From Candidatus Ruthenibacterium merdavium (GTDB taxonomy: Bacteria; Bacillota; Clostridia; Oscillospirales; Ruminococcaceae), in the NCBI GenBank assembly GCA_019119935.1, contig DWWA01000009.1, positions 1 through 53,659 of the forward strand: a stretch of 53,659 nucleotides of DNA. The letters are read 5' to 3'. The notes beneath the pieces are model-generated. The model saw only the letters and a program-made list of their open reading frames with translations, did no database searches and was not told where the DNA came from. Positions 1 through 7,858 of this stretch are shown in pieces. Position 1 is the first letter of the stretch. Every line of letters starts with the position of its first letter. Made by a program: the position numbers and the translations under genes.

Positions 1-70
1 TCCGCATGGTTTCTACAACAGTTTTTTTGAATTCTGGAGTATATCTCTTGTTCGGTATTCCTTTTGGCAT
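1..70 (-). CDS. IS3-family transposase OrfA, N-terminal fragment
   Basis: The frame starts with ATG at 70 and runs off the left edge. It encodes 23 residues beginning MPKGIPNKRYTPEFKK, the typical N-terminus of the helix-turn-helix OrfA subunit of IS3/IS150-group transposases. The matching fragment at 53591-53659 is identical for the first 16 residues and then differs, with many synonymous changes. The two are therefore different members of one IS family and not identical copies. Confidence 0.7.
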   Translation of the reverse strand, partial: MPKGIPNKRYTPEFKKTVVETMR

Positions 71-131
71 AGTAAAGCACCCCACTTGTTATTCAGTATA
101 ACATACTGTCTAACAAATGGGGTGCAGTTCA
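1..131 (-). mobile_element. IS3-like insertion sequence, 5' end (left copy, truncated by window edge)
   Basis: Read on the minus strand, the element begins at 131 with TGAACTGCACCCC, a TG-starting terminal repeat of the kind seen in IS3/IS150-group elements. A nearly palindromic segment follows (CACCCCATTTGTTA and TAACAAGTGGGGTG), then the start of a transposase frame at 70. The element points out of the window. A second, diverged copy of the same 5' end lies at 53530-53659 in the opposite orientation. The insertion lies about 30 bp downstream of mgsA. Only this end is visible, so family assignment rests on the terminal repeat and the first 23 residues. Confidence 0.75.
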
Positions 132-162
132 CGGGCAGCCGCTGTTTCGCTTTTTAATACTT

Positions 163-561
163 TTAATATTTCAAAATATTGCGCCAATCCAAATCGCCGC
201 GCTCCAAACCATGAATCAGCACTTCGGCGGTAGCGATGTTCGTCGCCACCGGAATATTATGCACATCGCAAAGACGCAGCAAGTTCATTTCATTCGGCTC
301 GTGCGGCTTCGGAGTAATGGGGTCACGGAAAAATAAAAGCAGATCGATTTCATCACATGCGATGCGTGCGGCAATTTGCTGCGCACCGCCCTGACGTCCC
401 GAAAGGCATTTTTGAATCGTCAGTCCGGTTGCCTCGGTCACCATTTTTCCGGTGATGCCCGTCGCCGTCAAATTGTGCTGTGACAACACACGGCAGTAAG
501 CAATGCAAAACTGCGTCATCAACTCTTTCTTCGCGTCATGCGCGATCAATGCTATATTCAT
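163..561 (-). CDS. mgsA: methylglyoxal synthase-like protein with altered active site
   Basis: Methylglyoxal synthase converts dihydroxyacetone phosphate to methylglyoxal and phosphate, a bypass used when triose phosphates accumulate. The 132-residue protein aligns without gaps to E. coli MgsA as I remember it (offset 11). It keeps His8 and Asp9 (E. coli His19, Asp20), Asp80 (Asp91) and His87 (His98). The catalytic base Asp71 is Ala60 here ([11 protein letters not shown], codon GCG), and Asp101 is Asn90. The ATG follows a GAGGAGG site. It lies 75 bp downstream of the minD-like gene on the same strand, echoing the min/rodA/mgsA order seen in some Clostridia. The fold assignment is firm; activity is doubtful. 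Confidence 0.88.
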   Translation of the reverse strand: MNIALIAHDAKKELMTQFCIAYCRVLSQHNLTATGITGKMVTEATGLTIQKCLSGRQGGAQQIAARIACDEIDLLLFFRDPITPKPHEPNEMNLLRLCDVHNIPVATNIATAEVLIHGLERGDLDWRNILKY

Positions 562-636
562 ACAGCGTTCCTCCTCGCTTGCGTTTCACGTCCTGCGGCG
601 TCGGCCGCACGGTGCAAAGCATCTGTGCTCTTTGAT

Positions 637-1374
637 TTATCGAATTAAAAGCGGCACTTGTTCGCCGCATAAACGCGCCGCCATCGCATGGAAAACGGCG
701 TGTGAAACTTCTTTTTCCGGGGGCGCAAGGCCCACCCCGTACGCGCCTGCATCGGCTACGGCCTGCCGCAGGGGCACTACACCCAAAAGCTGCGCGCCTA
801 CGGTGTCAATGCATTCGTCCAAATCATCCACACCGCAATCCTCAATTCGCGCGGGGACTTTGTTGATGACCAAGCGCATCTCGTCCACCCCGTGTTCGCA
901 CAGAGCGTCACATACGATGCGGCCGTCGCGGATCGCCACCGGGTCCGGCGTTACGACAATCAGCCCCATCGTGCTCACCGACATGGCAGACAAAAACGGC
1001 ACGCCCATTCCCGCGGCCGTATCAAGAAAGACATCGTCAAACACCTGCTGCGCGCTTTTCACAAAGGCGGCCAGCGCATCGACGCGGATCACACCGCCCG
1101 AATAGGGCGCGCTCACAACATAAAGCCCTTTGTACAGCGGGCTTTCCACAATGGCTTTGCCCGCATCACAGCGCCCGTCTAAGATATCGCCGATATCGTA
1201 TGCGGTTTTTCCCGCAATCCCGGCGATATAATCGACGCTTCGCAAACCGCTGTCAAGCTCAATGAGCAAAACGCGCCGCCCGCGCTTGGCAAGGCAGCCC
1301 GCGGTGAAAACCGAAACAGTACTCTTTCCGGTTCCGCCTTTTCCGGAAGCCACCATAATTACCCTTGCCGCCAT
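637..1374 (-). CDS. minD: MinD/ParA-family ATPase
   Basis: This 245-residue protein has the deviant Walker A motif GKGGTGKST at residues 11-19, the second motif ELDSGLRSVD near 39-48 and a Walker B-like FLDTAAG near 113-120, as in MinD-type septum-placement ATPases. I start it at ATG 1374 because GGAGGG sits about 6 bases upstream; the open frame extends to 1416 without a ribosome site. MinD works with MinC and MinE or DivIVA at the membrane, but no partner gene is next to it. The C-terminus lacks an obvious amphipathic membrane-targeting helix rich in Phe/Leu/Lys. It may be a MinD paralogue and not the canonical cell-division protein. The downstream neighbour is mgsA. Confidence 0.72.
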   Translation of the reverse strand: MAARVIMVASGKGGTGKSTVSVFTAGCLAKRGRRVLLIELDSGLRSVDYIAGIAGKTAYDIGDILDGRCDAGKAIVESPLYKGLYVVSAPYSGGVIRVDALAAFVKSAQQVFDDVFLDTAAGMGVPFLSAMSVSTMGLIVVTPDPVAIRDGRIVCDALCEHGVDEMRLVINKVPARIEDCGVDDLDECIDTVGAQLLGVVPLRQAVADAGAYGVGLAPPEKEVSHAVFHAMAARLCGEQVPLLIR

Positions 1375-1552
1375 GCGATCCCTCCGCCGTCTGCATTGTG
1401 CACCGCTTTGCGGCAAGTGCCGATTTCTGTTATTGTATCATAAAAATACATTTCAATCAACCTTATTTGTAAGTTTTTAATAAAAAATTTGTATGTTCAA
1501 CTTCTTTTTCTTGTAAGGATGCAACATAACTCTCCTTCAAAGGTCAATTTAT

Positions 1553-1616
1553 CCAGATAAAAACAGCTCTGACACGCGAGAAAGCCCTTCGGCACTCCCT
1601 CGTGTCAAAGCTGTTT
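1553..1616 (-). terminator. intrinsic terminator after maf
   Basis: Inverted arms AAACAGCTCTGACACG (from 1561) and CGTGTCAAAGCTGTTT (to 1616) form a long hairpin. On the minus strand it is followed by GTTTTTATC. It lies just downstream of the maf stop and would end the zapA-U32-dut-maf transcript before the minD-like gene. Confidence 0.7.
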
Positions 1617-1635
1617 GATTCCCTGATCTTTCCTC

Positions 1636-2187
1636 TCAGCCGCAAAAAAGCACGCGGTACAAACGGTGCACAGGCAGGCCCACCACATTGAAATAGCACC
1701 CTTCAATGCCCTTCACAAACCTTGCTGCGCCGCTTTGAATTCCGTAAGCACCCGCCTTGTCATAAGGATCCGGCGTATCCAGATAAGCTTCAATTTCCGC
1801 GTCGGACAACGCCGCAAATTCAACGCGCGTGCTCTCGGCAAAGAGCGTTTCGCACTCGCCCTTTCTCACGCAAACGCCCGTGTGCACCCAGTGGCTTCGC
1901 CCCGACAGTCTGCGCAGCATCTCACGCGCATGGGCGCGGTCGCGCGGCTTTCCGAACACCTCACCGTCCACATCCACCACCGTGTCGCAGCCAATCACTG
2001 TCTTTTGGGGCATCATGCCGCTGACCGCACGGCATTTCAGCTGTGCCAATTGTTCCGCCAGCTGTTTCGGGCTTTCGGCACTCACGTCGCTTTCTTCAAC
2101 ATCGGCCGTGCACACTTCAAAATCGGGCGTGATCAGCCCCAAAAGCTCTCTGCGGCGCGGTGACGCCGACGCTAACACCAACTGCAT
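1636..2187 (-). CDS. maf: Maf-like nucleoside triphosphate pyrophosphatase
   Basis: Maf proteins hydrolyse non-canonical or pyrimidine nucleoside triphosphates to monophosphates, a house-cleaning role linked to septum control. The 183-residue protein opens with the family signature SASPRRRELL (residues 7-16). It also has GCDTVVDVDG, GKPRD and the DPYDKAGAYGIQ block typical of the dTTP/UTP-specific YhdE-type subfamily. It follows dut by about 35 bases, so two nucleotide-sanitising enzymes are co-transcribed. Length is normal for the family. Confidence 0.92.
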   Translation of the reverse strand: MQLVLASASPRRRELLGLITPDFEVCTADVEESDVSAESPKQLAEQLAQLKCRAVSGMMPQKTVIGCDTVVDVDGEVFGKPRDRAHAREMLRRLSGRSHWVHTGVCVRKGECETLFAESTRVEFAALSDAEIEAYLDTPDPYDKAGAYGIQSGAARFVKGIEGCYFNVVGLPVHRLYRVLFCG

Positions 2188-2222
2188 AGGTTCATTCCTC
2201 CGTTGCCTTTTACCGGATTTTT

Positions 2223-2693
2223 TCAGGTTGTTTCTCCCTGTGCGGCGTTTGCCGTCAGGCCGGTTGAGCCAAAACCGCCTTCTCCGCGCTGTGTCTGCCC
2301 AAGTTCCTTCACTTCAACAGGCAAAACCTGCGTTACCGGCATAATCACCAGCTGGGCAATGCGCTCGCCGGTATAAATCTCTACCGGCTCGCCCGATAAA
2401 TTCACCAAAGCCACATGGATTTCGCCGCGGTAATCCGAGTCAATGACACCAACGCCGTTGGGCAGTGACAGCCCGCGCTTTACGCCTAAACTCGAGCGCG
2501 CAAAGAGCAGCGCTGCATGCCCGGCGTCGGGCAGTTCAATGGCAATCCCGGTAGGGATCAGCGCCCGCTCCATCGGCGCAATGGTGATACTTCCGCCGGG
2601 GCAAACGGCGGTGAGGTCCATCCCCGCCGCACCGGAGGTTGCATAAAACGGCAGTACCGCTTCTTCTCTCAAACGTTTAATTTTCAGTTCCAT
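2223..2693 (-). CDS. dut: dUTP diphosphatase
   Basis: Trimeric dUTPase hydrolyses dUTP to dUMP and pyrophosphate, keeping uracil out of DNA and supplying dUMP for thymidylate. The 156-residue protein shows the five family motifs in order: AGMDLTA, ARSSLGVK, GVIDSDYRGE, GERIAQLVI and the C-terminal RGEGGFGSTG that closes over the active site. Its start overlaps the end of the U32 gene by 17 bp, indicating translational coupling. Maf follows directly. Confidence 0.96.
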   Translation of the reverse strand: MELKIKRLREEAVLPFYATSGAAGMDLTAVCPGGSITIAPMERALIPTGIAIELPDAGHAALLFARSSLGVKRGLSLPNGVGVIDSDYRGEIHVALVNLSGEPVEIYTGERIAQLVIMPVTQVLPVEVKELGQTQRGEGGFGSTGLTANAAQGETT

Positions 2694-4761
2694 GAGGTTC
2701 CTTTCCGCTGTCTTCCCGCGGCTTAAACAACAAGCCGCGCGTCATCTTCTCATCGTAAGGACGACCGCTGAACGCCATGCGAAGCACGGTCTCCACCCGC
2801 TGTGGCGGCTCAATCGTAAAATGGAGCAGCATCCAATCGGCGGGAATTTCCCGCACACGGTCGGCCGCGTAAAGCGCAATCGGGTTGTAAATCGTGCGCA
2901 CGCCGGCAGGGCCGGTACAGCGCACGGGAAAGCGCATATTTTTTCTGTCAAGCAATTCCCCTTGACGGCTGCATCCGTCGCAGGTGCGGACGTTTCGCAA
3001 AGGACATGCGCGCGTAATCATTAAGGGAATATGCCCGTAAACGATGCAGGCTGTGGGCGATTGCCCCGTAATCGGCCGCATTTCCGCGCACGGTGTTTCC
3101 ACGCCGACGGTCAGCACCTCAAGCCCCTGCAAACTGTATTCCGAAGCGCAAAGCGCATTTGTCACATTCAGCCCGAAACCGCCCATCGCCGGGGCGCCGC
3201 CGAGCAAGTGCAGATGCGCCAAGTTGTGAACGACATATCCGCCGAAGCCCTGCCCTTTTGTTTGCTCAACCAACCGGGACACCTCGGCTTCCAGCGCGCC
3301 GAATTCCACGCGCGGCAGCTCCAGCCAAACCGTTTTTCGTACCTGCGGTTCACAGGCATCCCAGTGCTCAATCGGCACAATCAAACGGTCAGGACGGATT
3401 TCCGCCTTTAGACAAGCCGCCAGCTGTTCCGGCGTTTCCACACGCACCATCCAGCGTTTTTCGGAAAGCGTCCGCACGGGCTCATCGCTGTACGACGGCT
3501 CAAACACACGAACCGAGCCGCGCTCCATTCGTTTTTCCAAAAGCTGCTCCAGCGCTTCGCGGCGCATTGCGTTGATTTCAGATGCCGGAACATAAAGGCC
3601 GTTTGCATGGATTACAACAGATTCGGCGCAAAAAGGCGTTCCCCCTGTTTTGCGCAGCGCGCGTTCGTATGCGCCGGACGGATCGTTTGCCGCCTCTTGT
3701 GTCAAGGTATCTCGCTTTACATCAATTTGATGTCCCTCTTCATCCGAAACCGAAAGGCAGACACACCCCTGTTCCGCGTTCAACACAAAGTGAATCGGCA
3801 CGCTTTCGCGCTCTCTGCGGAACAATTCGCGCAATTTGGGCGCGGCTTGCTTGGCTTTTTCGACATCTTCCCCGGTGCGAACGCCGAACATCGTCCCGTC
3901 ACGCCGACCCGTAATATAACCATCTGTAAACCCAGAGCGAGAAAATACATTTTGTAGCAACTCTTCATCATAGGGCTGTCCGCTTCGCGCGGCGATGCAG
4001 GCGTTGACCGCAGCCGCTACATACTCGGGGCTTCGCAGGCGGCCTTCAATCTTCACGGAATGAACGCCCGCTTTTGCAAGCTCGGGCAAGTGACGAATAT
4101 GAGAATGGTCTTTCAGACTTAAATGGCAGGCACCCGGCTCACCGGCTGAAAACGGCAGACGGCAAGGCCCTGCGCACGCGCCGCGGTTGCCGCTTCTGCC
4201 CCCCAAAAAGGCAGACATATAGCACTGTCCGCTCACGCTCATGCAAAGTGCACCGTGAATGAACACTTCCACCTCAATGGGGCTTGCAGCGCAGATTTCG
4301 GCAATTTCGGAAAGGGAGAGTTCCCGCGCTAAAATCACGCGCGAAAAGCCCATTTCCGCAGCTTGCAGCGCGCCCTGCACCGTGTGAATGGTCATCTGGG
4401 TGGAACCATGCACGGGCAAATCGGGCGCTATGTCGCGCGCAAGGGCCGCAACCGCCAAGTCCTGTACAATCAGCGCATCAACCCCGGCGTTTGCGGCGGC
4501 TTCCACTGCACGGGCGGCCTCGCTCATTTCCTCCGGAGTAAGCGTGGTATTGAGCGTGAGGTATGTTTTCACGTTCCGCGCACGGCAAAAAGCCGCCGCC
4601 TCTTTGAGGCTTGCGGCATCAAAGTTGCCCGCTGTGCGGCGGGCGTTTAGACGATGAAGCCCGAGATAAACGGCATCCGCCCCGGCGTAAACGGCGGCAC
4701 GCAGCATATCGGCATTGCCTGCCGGGGCAAGAATCTCAGGCATAAGGCGCTTATGTTCCAC
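2677..4761 (-). CDS. peptidase U32 family protein (RlhA/YrrO type)
   Basis: This 694-residue protein has an N-terminal U32 domain starting MPEILAPAGN and the family signature FIHGALCMSVSGQCY (about residues 167-181), followed by a Cys-containing GACAGPCRLPF block and a C-terminal extension of the DUF3656 type. Members of this size include E. coli RlhA, which is involved in hydroxylation of 23S rRNA C2501; a true protease activity is not established for this branch. The start is GTG at 4761, one base after the zapA stop, with no clear Shine-Dalgarno site; ATG 4743 is the alternative and would give 688 residues. It is coupled to zapA upstream and dut downstream. Confidence 0.88.
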   Translation of the reverse strand: MEHKRLMPEILAPAGNADMLRAAVYAGADAVYLGLHRLNARRTAGNFDAASLKEAAAFCRARNVKTYLTLNTTLTPEEMSEAARAVEAAANAGVDALIVQDLAVAALARDIAPDLPVHGSTQMTIHTVQGALQAAEMGFSRVILARELSLSEIAEICAASPIEVEVFIHGALCMSVSGQCYMSAFLGGRSGNRGACAGPCRLPFSAGEPGACHLSLKDHSHIRHLPELAKAGVHSVKIEGRLRSPEYVAAAVNACIAARSGQPYDEELLQNVFSRSGFTDGYITGRRDGTMFGVRTGEDVEKAKQAAPKLRELFRRERESVPIHFVLNAEQGCVCLSVSDEEGHQIDVKRDTLTQEAANDPSGAYERALRKTGGTPFCAESVVIHANGLYVPASEINAMRREALEQLLEKRMERGSVRVFEPSYSDEPVRTLSEKRWMVRVETPEQLAACLKAEIRPDRLIVPIEHWDACEPQVRKTVWLELPRVEFGALEAEVSRLVEQTKGQGFGGYVVHNLAHLHLLGGAPAMGGFGLNVTNALCASEYSLQGLEVLTVGVETPCAEMRPITGQSPTACIVYGHIPLMITRACPLRNVRTCDGCSRQGELLDRKNMRFPVRCTGPAGVRTIYNPIALYAADRVREIPADWMLLHFTIEPPQRVETVLRMAFSGRPYDEKMTRGLLFKPREDSGKEPHGTEN

Positions 4762-4762
4762 G

Positions 4763-5104
4763 TTATTTCTGGCCGTTCAAATAGCCCAGCTCACGGCGCA
4801 GGCGCTCCACCTCACGGCGCTCTTCCTCCAGCTCCAGCTTGGCTTTGGCGGCATCCTCCAGGTAATCTTTAATTTGTGCACGCATGTTATCGGCGCCGCT
4901 GGTGCTCTTTTTCAGCTCATCCAAATAGCCCAGCGCGGTCATCACGGCGGCGGTGGTCACGGAAGCAGACGGGTTTGCTGTGAGCATCTGGCTCATATCC
5001 GTATCAAGCTTTTCCGCTAAACTCAGCACATACTCCTCAGTATCGGTTGTTGCAATCACATAATTCGAACCGCAGATTTCCAGTTTAATTTTATTAGCAG
5101 GCAT
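4763..5104 (-). CDS. zapA: cell division protein ZapA
   Basis: ZapA is a small FtsZ-bundling protein that stabilises the Z-ring. The predicted 113-residue product has the compact N-terminal ZapA domain (ICGSNYVIATTDTEEYV, then LAEKLDTDM) and a C-terminal charged coiled coil (EEERREVERLRREL). The start is ATG 5104, about 10 bases after AAAGGGG; an in-frame TTG at 5110 sits 4 bases from the same site and cannot be excluded. It is first in the zapA-U32-dut-maf operon; ZapA next to U32 is a common firmicute arrangement. Confidence 0.88.
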   Translation of the reverse strand: MPANKIKLEICGSNYVIATTDTEEYVLSLAEKLDTDMSQMLTANPSASVTTAAVMTALGYLDELKKSTSGADNMRAQIKDYLEDAAKAKLELEEERREVERLRRELGYLNGQK

Positions 5105-5134
5105 GTTCAAATAACCCCTTTCCTTTATTCCTTT

Positions 5135-5176
5135 CCAAAAGAGTGCTGTGCACTCTTTTTGGCATTTTCTATTATA
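5135..5176 (-). promoter_or_regulatory. zapA operon promoter -10 and 5' hairpin
   Basis: On the minus strand a perfect TATAAT lies at 5176-5171, with only a weak -35 upstream. The transcript would begin with a hairpin formed by CCAAAAGAGTGC (5135-5146) and GCACTCTTTTTGG (5150-5162). The stem-loop is close to the expected 5' end and could stabilise the mRNA. The assignment is by inspection only. Confidence 0.45.
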
Positions 5177-5238
5177 GACGAAAATACGCGCAAGAAAAAG
5201 AGGATTTCTGAAAAAAAGTGATAAATCCTGCGTTTTTC

Positions 5239-5267
5239 TTGAAACCGACGGTTGAAAGGTCTATAAT
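5239..5267 (+). promoter_or_regulatory. sigma-A promoter of glgP
   Basis: TTGAAA (5239-5244) and TATAAT (5262-5267) are separated by exactly 17 bp. Transcription would start near 5274, which makes the ATG at 5273 unusable and supports the GTG start of glgP at 5339. Confidence 0.8.
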
Positions 5268-5338
5268 AAATCATGATATCTTTCCTAAAATCTGCGCGAA
5301 ACCGCGCAAAAAGCGCATCAAAAAAGGGAGTGGATCTT

Positions 5339-7747
5339 GTGAACAAAAAAATGACTGCACAGGAATTTGAAAAGATTCTAGTTGATAAACTGTTCAGCGA
5401 GTACAATGTTGACATGGAAAACGCCTCCGAAGAACAGATTTACAACGCTTTAGCGCTCATCATTCGCGGAATGCTGAGCAAAAAAAGAAAACGGTTTGCC
5501 TCTCGCACTTACGGCGTTAACGGCAAAAAGGTGTACTATCTGTGCATGGAATTTTTGATGGGCCGCAGCTTGAAAACCAACTTGTTCAACATGGGGCTCA
5601 ACGAAGCGGCTGAAGCGGTACTGAAAAAACACGGCGTGCGTTTGGAGCGCATTTATGAACAGGAACCGGATGCCGGCCTTGGAAACGGCGGTCTGGGACG
5701 TCTTGCCGCGTGCTATCTCGACGGCATGGCTACGGACGATATCCCCGGCACCGGCTACTCCATTTTGTATGAGTACGGCATTTTCAAACAGAAAATTGTC
5801 GATGGCTGGCAGCAAGAACGCGCCGACAACTGGCTTCCCGGCGGCCGCGTTTGGCTGAAAAGCCACCCCGACCAGTCCTTTGAAGTGAAGTTCGACGGCT
5901 TTGTGGAAGAGAGCTGGGACGACGATTATCACCATGTCCGTCACCGCGACTACTCTTCCGTTATTGCCGTGCCTTATGATATGTACGTTTCCGGCTACGA
6001 TTCGGCCGGTGTTTCTCAGCTGCGCTTGTGGCGCGCACAGGCGCCCGGCTTTGACATGACAAGCTTCAACGCCGGCGACTATGTGGACGCAATGAACAAA
6101 AATGCCAACGCGGAGCTGATCAGCAAGGTGCTGTATCCGAACGACAACCATGTCGAAGGCAAAATCCTGCGTCTGCGTCAGCAGTATTTTCTGTCTGCGG
6201 CTTCGGTTCATGACATCACCGAGCGCCATGCTTCCCTGTACGGCACACTCGACAATTTGCCCGACAAAGTGGCAATTCACATCAACGACACGCACCCGAC
6301 GCTCGCCATTCCCGAGTTGATGCGCGTTCTTTTGGACGACTGCGGCTTCACTTGGGAAAAAGCGTTTGATTTAACGCGCCGCACCTTCGCTTATACGAAC
6401 CACACGGTTATGAGCGAAGCGCTGGAAAAATGGAACATTGACCTGTTCCGCCGCACCCTGCCGCGCATTTATCAAATTTGCGAAGAGCTCGACCGCCGCT
6501 GCCGTGCGGATTTGCACAAGGTATTCGGCGACGACTGGGGCAAAATTGACTACATGGCAATTTTGGGCGACCATCAGGTTCGCATGGCGAATATCTGCTG
6601 CTATGTGTGCCACACCATCAACGGCGTGTCCAAGCTGCACAGCGAAATCATCAAGCAGAGCGTATTCCACGACTACTATCTCTATTCGCCCGAAAAATTC
6701 ACGAACGTGACAAACGGCATTGCCTACCGCCGCTGGCTGCTGGCTTCCAACCCCGGCTTGACAAAGCTTTTGACGGAAACCATCGGCGACGGCTTCAAAA
6801 AGGACGCTTCTCAGCTGAAAAAGCTGGAACAGTTTGCGCACGACAAAACCGTTTTGCAAAAGCTGGGCGAAGTGAAGGCGCATAACAAAGAGGTATTCGC
6901 GGCGCATCTCGCCGAAAAAACCGGGCAGAAAATTGACCCGAAAAGCATTTTTGACGTGCAGGTTAAGCGCATGCACGAGTATAAGCGCCAGCACCTGAAC
7001 GCGCTGAACATTGCGGCGCAGTATCTCTATTTGAAAGACCATCCCAACGCGGATGTGCTTCCCAAAACCTATCTCTTTGGCGCAAAAGCGGCCCCCGGCT
7101 ACTACATGGCAAAACAGATGATTCGCTTCATCTGCAAACTGGGCGAGCTGATTGACGCGGATAAATCCGTGCGCGACAAGCTGCGCATTGTTTATCTGGA
7201 AGATTACTGCGTCACCACGAGCGAGCGCCTCATGCCCGCCAGTGAAATTTCCGAGCAGATCAGCTTGGCCGGTACAGAAGCGTCCGGCACCGGCAACATG
7301 AAATTCATGCTCAACGGCGCCATCACTTTAGGCACACTGGACGGCGCCAATGTGGAAATTGCCGAGGCAGCCGGTATTGAGAACGAGATTATTTTTGGCA
7401 TGCGCACGAAAGAGGCGCAGGAACTGGCTCGCTTCGGCTACCATCCGTCCACTTATATCGCCGCTTGCCCCGAACTGGCAAACGCGCTGGATTTCATGGA
7501 AAAAGGATGGAACGGCGACAGCTTCCACGAACTGGCTTCCAACCTGCGCAGCAGCGACCCGTACATGGTTGCCGCCGACTTCAAGGCGTACCGCGAAGCA
7601 CAGCAGAAAGCCTCCGAGCTTTATGCCGCCAGCGCACAGTGGAACCGCATGAGCTTAATGAACATTGCAAACAGCGGCATCTTCTCTGCCGACCGCGCCG
7701 TGTTCGACTATGCGCGCAACATTTGGCACGCAAATCCCATTCGATAA
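5339..7747 (+). CDS. glgP: glycogen/maltodextrin phosphorylase
   Basis: This GT35 enzyme phosphorolyses alpha-1,4-glucans, releasing glucose-1-phosphate in the cytoplasm. The 802-residue protein carries the family blocks YLCMEFLMGR, GNGGLGRLAACYLDG and NDTHPTLAIPELMR. The PLP site is EASGTGNMKFMLNGA, with the cofactor lysine at about residue 655. I use GTG 5339 because AAGGGAG lies 8 bases upstream and the longer frame from 5273 begins at the predicted transcription start. It is followed by a GH13 hydrolase, so the pair would degrade storage or dietary alpha-glucan. Length is typical. Confidence 0.96.
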   Translation: MNKKMTAQEFEKILVDKLFSEYNVDMENASEEQIYNALALIIRGMLSKKRKRFASRTYGVNGKKVYYLCMEFLMGRSLKTNLFNMGLNEAAEAVLKKHGVRLERIYEQEPDAGLGNGGLGRLAACYLDGMATDDIPGTGYSILYEYGIFKQKIVDGWQQERADNWLPGGRVWLKSHPDQSFEVKFDGFVEESWDDDYHHVRHRDYSSVIAVPYDMYVSGYDSAGVSQLRLWRAQAPGFDMTSFNAGDYVDAMNKNANAELISKVLYPNDNHVEGKILRLRQQYFLSAASVHDITERHASLYGTLDNLPDKVAIHINDTHPTLAIPELMRVLLDDCGFTWEKAFDLTRRTFAYTNHTVMSEALEKWNIDLFRRTLPRIYQICEELDRRCRADLHKVFGDDWGKIDYMAILGDHQVRMANICCYVCHTINGVSKLHSEIIKQSVFHDYYLYSPEKFTNVTNGIAYRRWLLASNPGLTKLLTETIGDGFKKDASQLKKLEQFAHDKTVLQKLGEVKAHNKEVFAAHLAEKTGQKIDPKSIFDVQVKRMHEYKRQHLNALNIAAQYLYLKDHPNADVLPKTYLFGAKAAPGYYMAKQMIRFICKLGELIDADKSVRDKLRIVYLEDYCVTTSERLMPASEISEQISLAGTEASGTGNMKFMLNGAITLGTLDGANVEIAEAAGIENEIIFGMRTKEAQELARFGYHPSTYIAACPELANALDFMEKGWNGDSFHELASNLRSSDPYMVAADFKAYREAQQKASELYAASAQWNRMSLMNIANSGIFSADRAVFDYARNIWHANPIR

Positions 7748-7778
7748 TTTTTGGGCACGTTGTGCCGAAATCCACAGC

Positions 7779-7808
7779 AAACAGGGTGCGCAGCCGCGCA
7801 CCCTGTTT
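7779..7808 (+). terminator. intercistronic hairpin between glgP and the GH13 gene
   Basis: AAACAGGGTGCGC (7779-7791), loop AGCC, and GCGCACCCTGTTT (7796-7808) form a perfect 13-bp stem. Only a short T stretch follows, so it may be a partial terminator or an mRNA processing/stability element that sets different levels of the two products. Confidence 0.65.
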
Positions 7809-7858
7809 CATCTCGCACACGCCGAACAATCGCGGCGTCGTTTGCAGGAGGTTTATGC

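Noticed and set aside
5273-5338. Upstream extension of glgP from ATG 5273
   Set aside because: It would start at the predicted transcription start of the TTGAAA/TATAAT promoter and lacks a ribosome site; GTG 5339 has AAGGGAG at proper distance.
5125-5415. 96-codon minus-strand frame over the glgP promoter and start
   Set aside because: It spans a consensus promoter and a conserved coding start, has no domain content and no ribosome site.
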